Shown here: in pieces, positions 23,463 to 32,224 of the stretch
Layout of the letters: every line of letters starts with the position of its first letter
How positions within the stretch are numbered: position 1 is the stretch's first letter
Origin: a virus
Length of the DNA: 44,518 bases
Reading direction: 5' to 3' (one strand)
IMG/VR virus record: IMGVR_UViG_3300025536_000022
Coordinates: 1-44,518 of that record
Translations under genes and position numbers: made by a program
Notes under the pieces: model-generated
Database searches by the model: none
Told to the model about the DNA's origin: nothing
The model's input: only the letters and a program-made list of their open reading frames with translations

Positions 23463-24830
23463 TTATGCATAGAACACGCCTCGTCTTACAACAAAGTAAG
23501 CATTGGCACCAATTACTTGGTTGGTGATTTCAGCTAAATAGTCCACAACCATTTTATCCTCACGGTTTGGATTTGGAGTACCAGGCAATCCGTAGATTGT
23601 CACTTCTTTGTTTCTTTGGTTTTGACCCTCTGAACGGTGGCGGAACGTCAAATATGGTTTTTGAACAGTTACACCTTCTTCCTCAGCATAAGCTAAACCA
23701 GCAGGAACAATAATACAAGCAACACCGGTAACATCAAATTTAGCAGCTCCCATTAAGGTAACGTCTTCCAAAACTTTCCATGGAGTAAAGTGGAATGTAA
23801 TACCATCAACTAATACAGAGCTAAAATCCAACATCAATGCCATTTCTTTGCTGTTTTGGAAAACACCATAGTTGGCACCTCCAACATATCCAGCATTAAG
23901 CCCTGACATCATTTCGCGGAAATAACGCATTTGTGTATGATCGGCCCAAACTGTGAATGCAGTACACTGACATTGTTGTTTAATACGCTTAGCGATATTA
24001 GACAAGTGAGTTAGTGTTGTAATGTATTCGTTGGCAATGTTTCCGCGCTCCTCTACTTGTTGAATTACACCTTTCATACCTTTTGCGTACCCGGCAGAAG
24101 CAGCTGGGGAAGCATCAGTTTTTCTACGGTAGAAAATATGTGTCAACTCTTTAAGGTTGTCAAACATTGTGTCGGTTCTTTCCATTTCGTGATTGAACCA
24201 TCTTGGACCGGCATTAGTTTGAACCCACTCATTTGTAACCATGTTCGATTTAGCTACATTGTAAGTTTCCTTTAAAATGTGAGCGTAATTTACTACTGGA
24301 GTTGGGCTCCATCTTCTACCAGTTGCAAACTGACCAGCACCTTTATTAAAGGAGTTTGAGAAGTTTGCCATTACTGTTACGTTACCACCAACAACAAATG
24401 CACCGGTACCGTTGTTTAAAGCGGTAAATACAGTTGCAGAGCCAATATTTGTAACAGTAGCTTGGTATTCAGCAGAGATACCATCAGAAAAATAAATTTC
24501 GTCACCAACACGAAGATTGTGAGCAGTAGGGGATGTAAAGACGTTAGTTGCAACGTTAACTGCAACATTTTTCAATACATTGTGCAATCTACCTTCCTCC
24601 ATGTGTTGGATAGTATCTGCTTTAAAGGTAGATTCGGTTCCAGTCATTGACATGAATCCTAGAATACTACCTTTTCCATTTCTCATATACAATTGAGAAA
24701 TCAATTCCGGTTGGTAAGTCATTGCATAATCATACAATGAAATCCAGTTCTCACTTGTAGCAAGTGTTCCTCCTGGTTGATCAATAACCGATACACCGGT
24801 TAAGTTATTCGTTCTTAAATCAAAAGCCAT
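23463..24830 (-). CDS. Major capsid protein (HK97-fold type), 455 aa
   Basis: The size, position after a scaffold-like gene and pattern fit the capsid protein of crAss-like and other Bacteroidota short-tailed phages. An N-terminal arm (residues 1-35) leads to a helix at YDYAMTYQPELISQLYMRNG. Residues about 88-152 form a beta-rich inserted domain (HNLRVGDEIYFSDGISAEYQ, LNNGTGAFVVGGNVTV). The core follows, with a spine-helix-type segment (EYITTLTHLSNIAKRIKQQ) and the beta region FTVWADHTQMRYFREMM. The C-terminal FRHRSEGQNQRNKEVTIYG and VVDYLAEITNQVIGANAYF suit the A-domain end. The gene has a 14-nt gap to the scaffold gene and a strong downstream hairpin, fitting high expression. Confidence 0.82.
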   Translation of the reverse strand: MAFDLRTNNLTGVSVIDQPGGTLATSENWISLYDYAMTYQPELISQLYMRNGKGSILGFMSMTGTESTFKADTIQHMEEGRLHNVLKNVAVNVATNVFTSPTAHNLRVGDEIYFSDGISAEYQATVTNIGSATVFTALNNGTGAFVVGGNVTVMANFSNSFNKGAGQFATGRRWSPTPVVNYAHILKETYNVAKSNMVTNEWVQTNAGPRWFNHEMERTDTMFDNLKELTHIFYRRKTDASPAASAGYAKGMKGVIQQVEERGNIANEYITTLTHLSNIAKRIKQQCQCTAFTVWADHTQMRYFREMMSGLNAGYVGGANYGVFQNSKEMALMLDFSSVLVDGITFHFTPWKVLEDVTLMGAAKFDVTGVACIIVPAGLAYAEEEGVTVQKPYLTFRHRSEGQNQRNKEVTIYGLPGTPNPNREDKMVVDYLAEITNQVIGANAYFVVRRGVFYA

Positions 24831-24844
24831 GATTTCTAATAGGT

Positions 24845-26008
24845 TTAAGGGTTTTGTTTTAAATTAATTGGTACTTGAATACCAAACCCTCCGTTATTTG
24901 TAATAGGCACAACTCTTTTGACAGGATTTTTATCATCACCGACAATATCAGTTCTACCTAATTCAACATTGCTTTTTTCTTTCAATAATTCAAGAGTGTT
25001 TTGCGCAACTGCTTTATGAATTAATGAAGAAATAGCTTTTTCCCTATTTTTAGGATTTACCCACCAAATACTCTGCATGAGTTCTTCGTGGTTCATAACC
25101 CCGTCTTTTGTGAATAATTCAAAAACTTTTGACGTTTCCTGACTGTGAGACAACATTTCCTGTTTGTCCTCGTTAGAAAACTCATAACTAAAGTTCATTG
25201 GTTTCTCCACGCCTTGATCATCAAAAATTACTTTAAATGAGCTTGCGGTAATCTTATTCGCCGCAGCATTAACAGCATTTAAATAATTTTCTCTGTTTCT
25301 TAAGTATGTATCATAGTTTGCTTTCGGCATTATAGTTCCGTCCTCTAACGAAACCATATCGTCTCCTATAACATTCTCTGGAGTGTTTCTAGGATTTTCC
25401 AAAGCCACTTTGTACTTCGATTGTTCTTGAATCTTTTGTTCACGGTAATCTTTTTGATAACCTGATAAAGCAATAGAATCAGCAACATCCAAATCATCTG
25501 GATTGGTCAAATCAATATCAAGAATCTTTTCAAGATAAGCATCACATTGATCATCAGTCAAATCCATTCTTCCGGAAGAAATTCTAGCTTTATTTCTAGC
25601 CATATCAATATCAGAAATAGAAGTTAAATCTTCATTCAATTTTCTGAAATCATCGATACCTCTACCGGTTTCAATATTATAATCTAAAAAGGCCTTTGCC
25701 TCCGGACTAATTTTTTCAAGTGGATTAGAAAATGGCTTCAATTCATCAAGTGAAGCTATATTTCTACCCGTTTTCTTTGTCAATATTTCAATCAGTACGT
25801 TATCTGGAATCGCACTATAATCAACTGGTGCCGGGTCGGCTGGTGCTGGGTCAACTGGTGCCGGGTCAACTGGTGCCGGGTCGGCTGGTGCCGGGTCAAC
25901 TGGTGCTGGGTCAACTGGTGCTGGGTCAACTGGTGCTGGGTCAACTGGTGCTGGGTCAACTGGTGCTGGGTCGGCTGGTGCCGTTTTGAAATATTTTTCG
26001 TCAATCAT
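24845..26008 (-). CDS. Scaffold / capsid assembly protein with APxDP repeats, 387 aa
   Basis: After nine residues the protein has eleven 5-residue APVDP or APADP units (residues 10-64), a flexible acidic arm. The rest is mostly helical and charged (EAKAFLDYNIETGRGIDDFRKL; DQCDAYLEKILD). It then has a C-terminal helix near NREKAISSLIHKAVAQNTLELL and a tail ending INLKQNP. This pattern and the place immediately before the capsid gene support a scaffold role. It is the first gene of its operon, with a promoter 27 bp upstream of the ATG. No protease motif was seen. Confidence 0.7.
   Translation of the reverse strand: MIDEKYFKTAPADPAPVDPAPVDPAPVDPAPVDPAPVDPAPADPAPVDPAPVDPAPADPAPVDYSAIPDNVLIEILTKKTGRNIASLDELKPFSNPLEKISPEAKAFLDYNIETGRGIDDFRKLNEDLTSISDIDMARNKARISSGRMDLTDDQCDAYLEKILDIDLTNPDDLDVADSIALSGYQKDYREQKIQEQSKYKVALENPRNTPENVIGDDMVSLEDGTIMPKANYDTYLRNRENYLNAVNAAANKITASSFKVIFDDQGVEKPMNFSYEFSNEDKQEMLSHSQETSKVFELFTKDGVMNHEELMQSIWWVNPKNREKAISSLIHKAVAQNTLELLKEKSNVELGRTDIVGDDKNPVKRVVPITNNGGFGIQVPINLKQNP
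25817..25981. repeat. Eleven tandem 15-bp repeats inside the scaffold gene
   Basis: The 15-bp unit encodes APVDP (three copies read APADP; the last reads APVDY). Units differ at one or two bases, mostly silent gct/gcc changes and gtt/gcc changes. Being in frame and multiple of three, copy number can change by slippage without breaking the gene. Confidence 0.9.
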
Positions 26009-26034
26009 AATATCAATATTATCTATTGCATGAG

Positions 26035-26066
26035 CAAATATAATAATATTTGTTTATGAAATACAA
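26035..26066 (-). promoter_or_regulatory. Promoter for the scaffold-capsid operon (TTG N21 TATATTTG)
   Basis: On the minus strand a TTG (complement of 26064-26066) precedes TATATTTG (complement of 26035-26042) by 21 bp, the same spacing as the tRNA promoter. The scaffold ATG at 26008 lies 27 bp downstream. Confidence 0.75.
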
Positions 26067-26102
26067 TACAGTACAATAAAAATATTGTATTATTTTATAA
26101 AC

Positions 26103-26136
26103 AAAAAAAGGCTTGATTTTAAGTCAAGCCTTTTTC
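26103..26136. terminator. Bidirectional terminator after the packaging operon
   Basis: GGCTTGA (26110-26116) pairs with TCAAGCC (26124-26130), flanked by A7 and T5, loop TTTTAAG. It ends minus-strand transcription coming from the portal and small exported protein genes, 20 nt after the stop at 26156. Confidence 0.88.
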
Positions 26137-26155
26137 TATTTTCGTTTATTATTCG

Positions 26156-26518
26156 TTATCGATAATTACTTCCCCTGCTTTTTAATCCTAAGCACAAATG
26201 TAATTTCGAACGGTCTAAGATGTAATTACTCTTTAATCGTTCCCGGTAACTGTAATTATGAACCGGCTGGAACACGTCTAAAAAGTCATTGCTGAAAATT
26301 ACGGCATCTTTACTAAAATCATATACATGCTTCTTCGTTCGAAACACATCATGACTTTGCGCAGAAAATTCATAATTCAAAACAGCAACCTGCTTTACAT
26401 CAGAAAGCTTTTCAATAGAAAGAATACTTTCTGTTTTGGTTTTGCTTTCAAAAATTGGTTTTGCCAACAGTGTCGTGACTGATAGGCACAGCACTAAAAT
26501 TAAAATAAGCTTTTTCAT
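26156..26518 (-). CDS. Small exported protein with signal peptide, 120 aa
   Basis: MKKLILILVLCLSVTTLLAKP is a classical signal peptide, likely cut after Ala19-x or between A and K. There is no lipobox. The mature part (about 100 residues) is Lys/Ser-rich, with no recognised domain and a single Cys near the end (LHLCLGLKSRG). It sits alone between the portal and scaffold genes, with 82 nt before it and a terminator after it. A secreted or periplasmic protein in a head operon is unusual. It may act on the host envelope, for example in exclusion or lysis timing. Confidence 0.65.
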   Translation of the reverse strand: MKKLILILVLCLSVTTLLAKPIFESKTKTESILSIEKLSDVKQVAVLNYEFSAQSHDVFRTKKHVYDFSKDAVIFSNDFLDVFQPVHNYSYRERLKSNYILDRSKLHLCLGLKSRGSNYR

Positions 26519-26600
26519 CTTGAAAAAAATTTAGTTAATAAAATATTAGATTCAATATTACAAAATATTATATTATAATACAGTATTTTGTTGATAAATA

Positions 26601-28991
26601 CTAATCACTTATTGAAAAATCGTAAGGTGTTCCAAAAGTTGAAGGCCCTAAATTATTATTCCTTTGATCAATCATTTTAGACTGATTAGAAGAAGTTATT
26701 TGAACTCTATCGTCTTTTCTATCCTCAAGATATTTTTTAACATCAAATTGAGTTACCCCTTCCAATTGCTTTAAATAGACTTCTTGATTAAATTTCTTTT
26801 CCTCTTTAGGGGCGTTTATTTCATTGGTGGCCGCTAATTCAGAAAGGCGAATTCTACTTAATTTTAATTCTGTTTCTACTTTAATCTGAGCTTTCACCGT
26901 TTCCTCATTAATTTTCGATTCAGAAGCAGCTTTATTTGAAGCAATATTACTTTCGGTTGTGATTTGAGCTGTAATTTGCTCTTGCTCTTGTTTCTGTTTA
27001 ATTTTAATTCTTCTTTTGAATTTCAAATATTCATTAGCTTGTTTTATAGAAACTCTAGCTAAATATTGAGCTTCAATTTTATCTTCGACATCAATATAAC
27101 CTTCTTGCATTGCAAGTTTCAAATCCTCTTTAAATTCTGAAATTTCTTGAACTGTTGGTATTGCTTCAACTTTAAATCCAAAGTCATGTAAATCTCTATT
27201 TTCCATTGCATCCATGGCGTCAATATTCTGTTTTCCAACAGCTCTTTTATATCTTTCCATGATTGCCTTTCCTTCCGGAAATGTAGAAATGCTTTTTACA
27301 CGTGCGGAAATAGTCTCACAAATTTTAATATCAAAGTCAATAGCGGCTTTTACGATATGCTTCGTAACAGTATTACTTGATAATTCAGCCATTCTACTTA
27401 CGCCTAGCAATGCGTCTTCCGATAATGAACCGTCTCGGGCCGGATTAATACCGGTAACTTCCCTGAGCATATTGTAATAATGTGCCCAAACATTTAAAAG
27501 AATAGTTAAAGCTGAACCTTGAGCTGTAGCTGAAGGTTTTACGGCTTGCGTATCCTTCATCCCGTCTTCACCCATGTTAACCCGCTTCTTTAAGACAACC
27601 CCTTTTACATTCAAAATTGCTAGAGCTTCTTTCCAATTGTCTTTTTTCGCCTCTCCTTTTTCATCCACACTAATAGCGGCCAAACCGTCCAGATCAATTT
27701 CAACAATATCTGGCTTTAACTCTGACATTAAATGCTGAATTTTTAAAGAAGCATATTGCATCTGGTCACAAATAACCATAATATCTGAACCAAAAGAGTG
27801 AAGCTTATTTTTATAGATAGCAGAAGCTCTAAAGACAAAAGGTGGTCGCGGTTTATTTAGTTCATCAAAAACTATGTTACCACATTCTTTATACCCATAC
27901 AATTCTTGAGTTCCAATAACATAATTTCCTTCCAACCAAGTATCGTATTCTTCACTTAATCTTGCTTTTGAAGTTTTTTCATCAGTTCCAAAATTCTCTT
28001 TTCTTTTAGAAACTTTTACTACTTCTCCTTTTCGAATTGATTTTTTATAAACGATCGTTTTATTTGTTTTCCAGCAAAAACGCAAAACATTGATTTTTAT
28101 ATCAATAATTTCTTCCATTGGGCAAGTTGTATAATCACGAATTAGCTGTTCGTTCTTATATGTTTTGGCAATTTTTCTTAATACTTCATCACTGAATCCG
28201 CTCTCTCTTTTAATATCAGAAAGTGTAATACTCTCAACGTATCCATAATAGAAAGCATCCGAAAAATCATTTCGTTTAACGTATGAATGAACTGCCTCAG
28301 CCGGATCAATGTACCTTAAAGAAACACCATTTATTCTGTCAGTATAAACCTGAGCACACATAATGCCATTTTCAACAATATCTTTATCACAATCAGCCTT
28401 GATATTATCCCAATTATTGATTGTTTTGATATGGTCAATTAATATTTCTTCCCCAATTTCAATTTTTGGACGGTCTTTAATTTCTGTGTGGAATAGAATT
28501 TCTTCCTCAGATTCCGGAACATATTTTGGAATTAAATCAATACCATTAAGCATTTTAGCTTTTTTCAACATTGGCAAAGCCATCATGTTTGCTTTGTGCT
28601 TTAAAATTTTCGATTTTTTTTCCATTACGGAATATCTATCACTGGCCGTAACATTAACTTTGTAATTATCATCGGAAATACCGTTGGCGACAATGTGAAT
28701 GAATTTTGAAGAAACATTTATTGGTCTCCAATCGACATTAAGATAAGATAAATCTTTTTGTTGTCTAGCTAAAATGCTTTTGTACTGTTGAGTATCCTGT
28801 TCTCCACGAGTATAAAGTCTATTTTTTTCAATCCAATTATATCGGCCCATAAATCTACAACCGGCACCTATTAAAGTTCCGTTGAACCATTCTTTGCTAA
28901 TGTAATCGGCTATTTTTTTACCATATTCGATAGATAGTTTTTCTTCGAATGGTAATAATGCGTTTGGCTGTTGAATACTGTTGGTTTTCAT
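26601..28991 (-). CDS. Portal protein, 796 aa
   Basis: The start at 28991 (MKTNSIQQPN) is chosen because it lies 1 nt after the terminase stop; a 15-residue upstream extension overlaps terminase. The long portal fits crAss-like size. An N-terminal wing begins FEEKLSIEYGKKIADYISKEW. The core has WRPINVSSKFIHIVANGISDD and the stem region. A hydrophilic C-terminal part (residues about 655-760) is Lys/Glu/Gln-rich coiled-coil (RRIKIKQKQEQEQITAQITTESN) and probably projects inside the head. It follows TerL directly, the usual order. There is no sign of truncation. Confidence 0.82.
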   Translation of the reverse strand: MKTNSIQQPNALLPFEEKLSIEYGKKIADYISKEWFNGTLIGAGCRFMGRYNWIEKNRLYTRGEQDTQQYKSILARQQKDLSYLNVDWRPINVSSKFIHIVANGISDDNYKVNVTASDRYSVMEKKSKILKHKANMMALPMLKKAKMLNGIDLIPKYVPESEEEILFHTEIKDRPKIEIGEEILIDHIKTINNWDNIKADCDKDIVENGIMCAQVYTDRINGVSLRYIDPAEAVHSYVKRNDFSDAFYYGYVESITLSDIKRESGFSDEVLRKIAKTYKNEQLIRDYTTCPMEEIIDIKINVLRFCWKTNKTIVYKKSIRKGEVVKVSKRKENFGTDEKTSKARLSEEYDTWLEGNYVIGTQELYGYKECGNIVFDELNKPRPPFVFRASAIYKNKLHSFGSDIMVICDQMQYASLKIQHLMSELKPDIVEIDLDGLAAISVDEKGEAKKDNWKEALAILNVKGVVLKKRVNMGEDGMKDTQAVKPSATAQGSALTILLNVWAHYYNMLREVTGINPARDGSLSEDALLGVSRMAELSSNTVTKHIVKAAIDFDIKICETISARVKSISTFPEGKAIMERYKRAVGKQNIDAMDAMENRDLHDFGFKVEAIPTVQEISEFKEDLKLAMQEGYIDVEDKIEAQYLARVSIKQANEYLKFKRRIKIKQKQEQEQITAQITTESNIASNKAASESKINEETVKAQIKVETELKLSRIRLSELAATNEINAPKEEKKFNQEVYLKQLEGVTQFDVKKYLEDRKDDRVQITSSNQSKMIDQRNNNLGPSTFGTPYDFSISD

Positions 28992-28992
28992 A

Positions 28993-31215
28993 TTAACTGG
29001 CTTTAGATATTTGTCCTTTATTGTCGTAAGTTTCAAATGGAATTTCCACTATTTCTGTTTTTGCTGATTTTAATTCTCTCTTTTGATTTGCCAATGCAGC
29101 CAATGAAGATGAAATGAAAGCATCATATTTTGTTCTACCTCCTGGAGTTGATGTATCTACATCTTTCCACTGCTCAAGCGTTCTGTTGAAAGGCATAAAT
29201 CCACATGCTCCCATTGGTCTATTATTACCTTCTCTAGCAATACCAACATATTCTTCAATATAACTTTCAATGGCATAAAACTGTTGATCACCTATTTTAG
29301 AATCTTGGGGAGGAATTCCTCCGTATTTTTTTTCGGTATGACTTAATTCATCCCATTTTTTAAATGGATTGTTTAATGAAAAATGACGATAGCCTCTTTC
29401 CAATACTGTACTTAAAAACTTCTCATTTGAAAGCTCCGCTAAAAATGGAATAGAGTAGTAGTGAGATAGCATTATCATATCTTCAAAATATAGCTCAACT
29501 GTTTTTGGCCTATCAATGTATTCAACAATGTATGCCAATTTTGGTAGCGCGTAAGTATGGTATTTTGTCTTTAAATGTGCTGAACCTTTTGAACCTCTAC
29601 CATCAACCGTTTTACTTCTATTGTACGGGTCAATTCCAATACTTCCAATATGTCCGGCCATGGGTGCCCATGCCAGAACACCATTTATCATTTTCTTTTC
29701 TTTCTTATTTCTAAACTCAGCTGGCGGGTGGCAACCGGCGGCAATCCAAAACCTACCTTTTGGATCCGGATTCCATATTACTTCACCATCCTGGATACCT
29801 CCCTTCCAAGTTAGATTACCAGTTTCAATATGGGTTTCAGGGTCATCTTCATTTTCATTATAATCCATTTGCTCCATAATCTTCATGAGATTGAAATCGC
29901 AATCATTGGCTTCATCACGAAATGCCTCACGAACGTTTCTCGGGAATTGGCGCAACTGCTCATTATATGCCTCCGGATCATCTTTTAATGAATCAAGTTC
30001 ATTTTTTAAGTATCTGGCCGCTCCAATGCTAACGTATTTACCAAATTCATTTAACACCGGTTTTTCAGGGTCTTCAACTATGGAAAAACCGTATTGGTCA
30101 AAAAATCCTTCAATACAAAAAGCGGCATCAATAAACAATTGATATAAACCTGATTTAGTTTGGTTATTCTCGTTACGCTCCGAAATATTTGATAAATCCC
30201 AAATCTTTTTAAATTCGGCACCTCCTTTTTTCATTGCATTAACCGTTGAACCACACATTGCTTTACCAACTATTCGGCTACCTAAACGCATACATGTTTT
30301 AGCAACTGTCCACCATTGGCTAAATGGAACGTCTTTAGGCCATTTAGCGCACTCGTCAGCAGACAACCTAAACATTTTATCACCATCAAAGGCATTACCT
30401 TCTGTATTTGCCCAAGATATAGTAGTATCAAGTCCTTCTCCTTCTGTAAGTTTCTCTCCTGATTTTCTTTTCTTAGATTGCTCTGAGAAAACAAGCTCTG
30501 TTTTTGGGGTACTTTGTCCGTCAATTTCAGGCTGAAAAAATGGAGGAAGTCTTTTAAATGCTGTTACAAGACGCTTGAATAGTTTTTTAGCATCATTTCC
30601 TTTTTTAGAAATCATACCTAAAAGTTTATTCTCACTTCTAGAACCTATTTCTAATTTTTCATTGTTGCAAAGAGCCGACCATCCAAAACGTCTATTTTTA
30701 ACGTAAATTATGCCGTAACTTCTATCATCAGCTTTACAGGCTTCCCAGAAAATCATCAACTCATTTTGAATAATTCTAAGTTGAGGATATTCATCTTCTT
30801 CTCTATACCAAGTCAAAAAAAACCAATATGTTCCCGGTATGTAAACCGGTAATCCATTGAGATATATCCAAACACCTTTTTCTCTCTTTTCAAATTGGTC
30901 TTGAATGTAATTCTCAAATTCATCGTCAAACTGAGTTTCAGAATTTAATCCATCCGGAGGAGTTTCGCGCTCCCATTTCTGATTAACAGCAGTTTTATTC
31001 GAATTGATAATATCTTTATGTGGTGGCTTTTCTGGTAACCCAACTTTCAACCCACCATACATTTCATAAACTTCACCAAGAGTTCCGTCCTTGGAAATAA
31101 TAACCACATCAATGCTAGCATCATATCCATATTTCCATTGTTTGGATTTGTTGCGCATTAATCGAGTTTTTTCATCGATTACATTATCAACTATATTTCC
31201 GAGATAAAATATCAT
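28993..31215 (-). CDS. terL: Terminase large subunit (TerL), 740 aa
   Basis: ATPase and nuclease of the DNA packaging motor. The Walker A-like site is KNRRFGWSA at residues 173-181. Walker B is MFRLSADE with Asp287-Glu288, and the coupling motif is CGST at 321-324. The C-terminal RNase H-like nuclease begins at GSIGIDPYNR with Asp529. The 160-residue N-terminal extension is typical of terminases in Bacteroidota short-tailed phages. The ATG overlaps the preceding stop by 4 nt (ATGA), which links it to the putative small subunit. The Walker A deviates from GxxxxGK[ST], as is common for these terminases. Confidence 0.88.
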   Translation of the reverse strand: MIFYLGNIVDNVIDEKTRLMRNKSKQWKYGYDASIDVVIISKDGTLGEVYEMYGGLKVGLPEKPPHKDIINSNKTAVNQKWERETPPDGLNSETQFDDEFENYIQDQFEKREKGVWIYLNGLPVYIPGTYWFFLTWYREEDEYPQLRIIQNELMIFWEACKADDRSYGIIYVKNRRFGWSALCNNEKLEIGSRSENKLLGMISKKGNDAKKLFKRLVTAFKRLPPFFQPEIDGQSTPKTELVFSEQSKKRKSGEKLTEGEGLDTTISWANTEGNAFDGDKMFRLSADECAKWPKDVPFSQWWTVAKTCMRLGSRIVGKAMCGSTVNAMKKGGAEFKKIWDLSNISERNENNQTKSGLYQLFIDAAFCIEGFFDQYGFSIVEDPEKPVLNEFGKYVSIGAARYLKNELDSLKDDPEAYNEQLRQFPRNVREAFRDEANDCDFNLMKIMEQMDYNENEDDPETHIETGNLTWKGGIQDGEVIWNPDPKGRFWIAAGCHPPAEFRNKKEKKMINGVLAWAPMAGHIGSIGIDPYNRSKTVDGRGSKGSAHLKTKYHTYALPKLAYIVEYIDRPKTVELYFEDMIMLSHYYSIPFLAELSNEKFLSTVLERGYRHFSLNNPFKKWDELSHTEKKYGGIPPQDSKIGDQQFYAIESYIEEYVGIAREGNNRPMGACGFMPFNRTLEQWKDVDTSTPGGRTKYDAFISSSLAALANQKRELKSAKTEIVEIPFETYDNKGQISKAS

Positions 31216-31619
31216 TCAGATTTTTTTGCAGCAGCTCTTTTAGCGTAGTTTTTTCTTGGTGTTTTTTTTACTTCATTATCTTGGGAATCACTTCCAGGTT
31301 CGCTTTGATTTACTTTTTTGAAAAGTTCCGGAGCATATAGTTCAAGTTCCAGAACATTGATTTTATTCAACATCTTATCTGCATGATCAATCATTTTCTC
31401 ACGCATTAATAGATAGTTATACAATTGTTCCTCTGCAGTTATCTTATATGGTTTTTCTTCATCATCAGAAGGAACTGTTATAGCAACAAAAGTTGGAATT
31501 TCCCTTGCAACCTCTTTGAAAATTTCATCTATCAAAAACTTATACTTTTCAATGATTGAAGGGATTTCTTTTTTCCTAGTTTCTTGTAAATTAGTATTAC
31601 TCGTAGTTGTATCTGACAT
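31212..31619 (-). CDS. Candidate terminase small subunit, 135 aa
   Basis: This short helical protein is immediately upstream of TerL and translationally coupled to it. Residues 15-50 form a helix (EIPSIIEKYKFLIDEIFKEVAREIP). Residues 65-105 form a second helical segment. The C-terminal tail is basic (KKTPRKNYAKRAAAKKSE) and could contact DNA. No helix-turn-helix is obvious, so assignment as TerS rests on position, size and the basic tail. Confidence 0.5.
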   Translation of the reverse strand: MSDTTTSNTNLQETRKKEIPSIIEKYKFLIDEIFKEVAREIPTFVAITVPSDDEEKPYKITAEEQLYNYLLMREKMIDHADKMLNKINVLELELYAPELFKKVNQSEPGSDSQDNEVKKTPRKNYAKRAAAKKSE

Positions 31620-31625
31620 GACTTT

Positions 31626-32222
31626 TTAAATTAAAATTCCCAATACATCTTCATTTTTAAACCACTTGTATTCTTTGTTTTCAAATGAAAAATCAATACC
31701 AAGCATACCATCAACAACTAATGTATCACCGGTAGAAACTTCCTCAAGTAAATTTTTGTTTCCGTAAACTAACTTCACCTTATTGAGTTCAATTTTTCCT
31801 TTCAAATGGTCAGTAATAATCATTTCGGATTTTATCTCAGATTCCTTTTTTACAACATCAAATAATGCATTGTTGAGGTAGCCTTCCCAATTATGTTTGT
31901 CTGATTCTCTGTAAAGAACAATAAGTGATGGATTTACTTTGTAGTATCCTTTTTCCTTATCAACTAAGAATGAGCTGTCTTGAGTACCGTGTGTAAGCGC
32001 ATAAGCTTGTTCGAATAAAATAGTAGGATCAATTACTACATCAAATCCTTCTCTTATTTCAGTTTCATGATGAAGTGGTACTGAAATTACTTTTCCTATA
32101 CGATTTGCGGCTTCTTTAGCCGATAATTTGTTGTTTACAAAAAAAGTGTTTCCTTTTTCAGTAGTTATTTTGTCTGTAAAAGGATTTTCGATTTGTATAA
32201 TGAATTCAAATAATGATTTCAT
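31626..32222 (-). CDS. Two-domain GroES-like protein, 198 aa
   Basis: The first half (about residues 14-105) has GKVISVPLHHETEIREGFDVVIDP followed by KGYYKVNPSLIVLYRESD. The second (about 120-198) has NKVKLVYGNKNLLEEVSTGDTLVVDG and ENKEYKWFKNEDVLGIL. Both repeat the GroES order: G-x-V-x-V, then hydrophobic-G-D-x-V, a loop, and a final tyrosine/hydrophobic strand before the domain ends in an I-L-type pair. The likely fold is a tandem cochaperonin. It is 3 nt from the spanin-like gene and 6 nt from candidate TerS, so it is made with head proteins. The mobile loop that binds GroEL is not clear. The fold call is inference. Confidence 0.5.
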   Translation of the reverse strand: MKSLFEFIIQIENPFTDKITTEKGNTFFVNNKLSAKEAANRIGKVISVPLHHETEIREGFDVVIDPTILFEQAYALTHGTQDSSFLVDKEKGYYKVNPSLIVLYRESDKHNWEGYLNNALFDVVKKESEIKSEMIITDHLKGKIELNKVKLVYGNKNLLEEVSTGDTLVVDGMLGIDFSFENKEYKWFKNEDVLGILI

Positions 32223-32224
32223 GG

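Noticed and set aside
25817-25981. Regular repeats as a CRISPR array
   Set aside because: The 15-bp units are directly adjacent with no spacers and encode a protein arm in frame.
26519-26600. Promoter in the gap before the small exported protein gene
   Set aside because: The AT-rich gap has near matches but no exact TAnnTTTG on the minus strand.
28993-31215. Firm assignment of the phage to the crAss-like order
   Set aside because: Terminase, portal and tail proteins resemble that group, but no crAss-like replication or RNA polymerase genes are in the window; a tree from TerL, portal and capsid proteins would be decisive.
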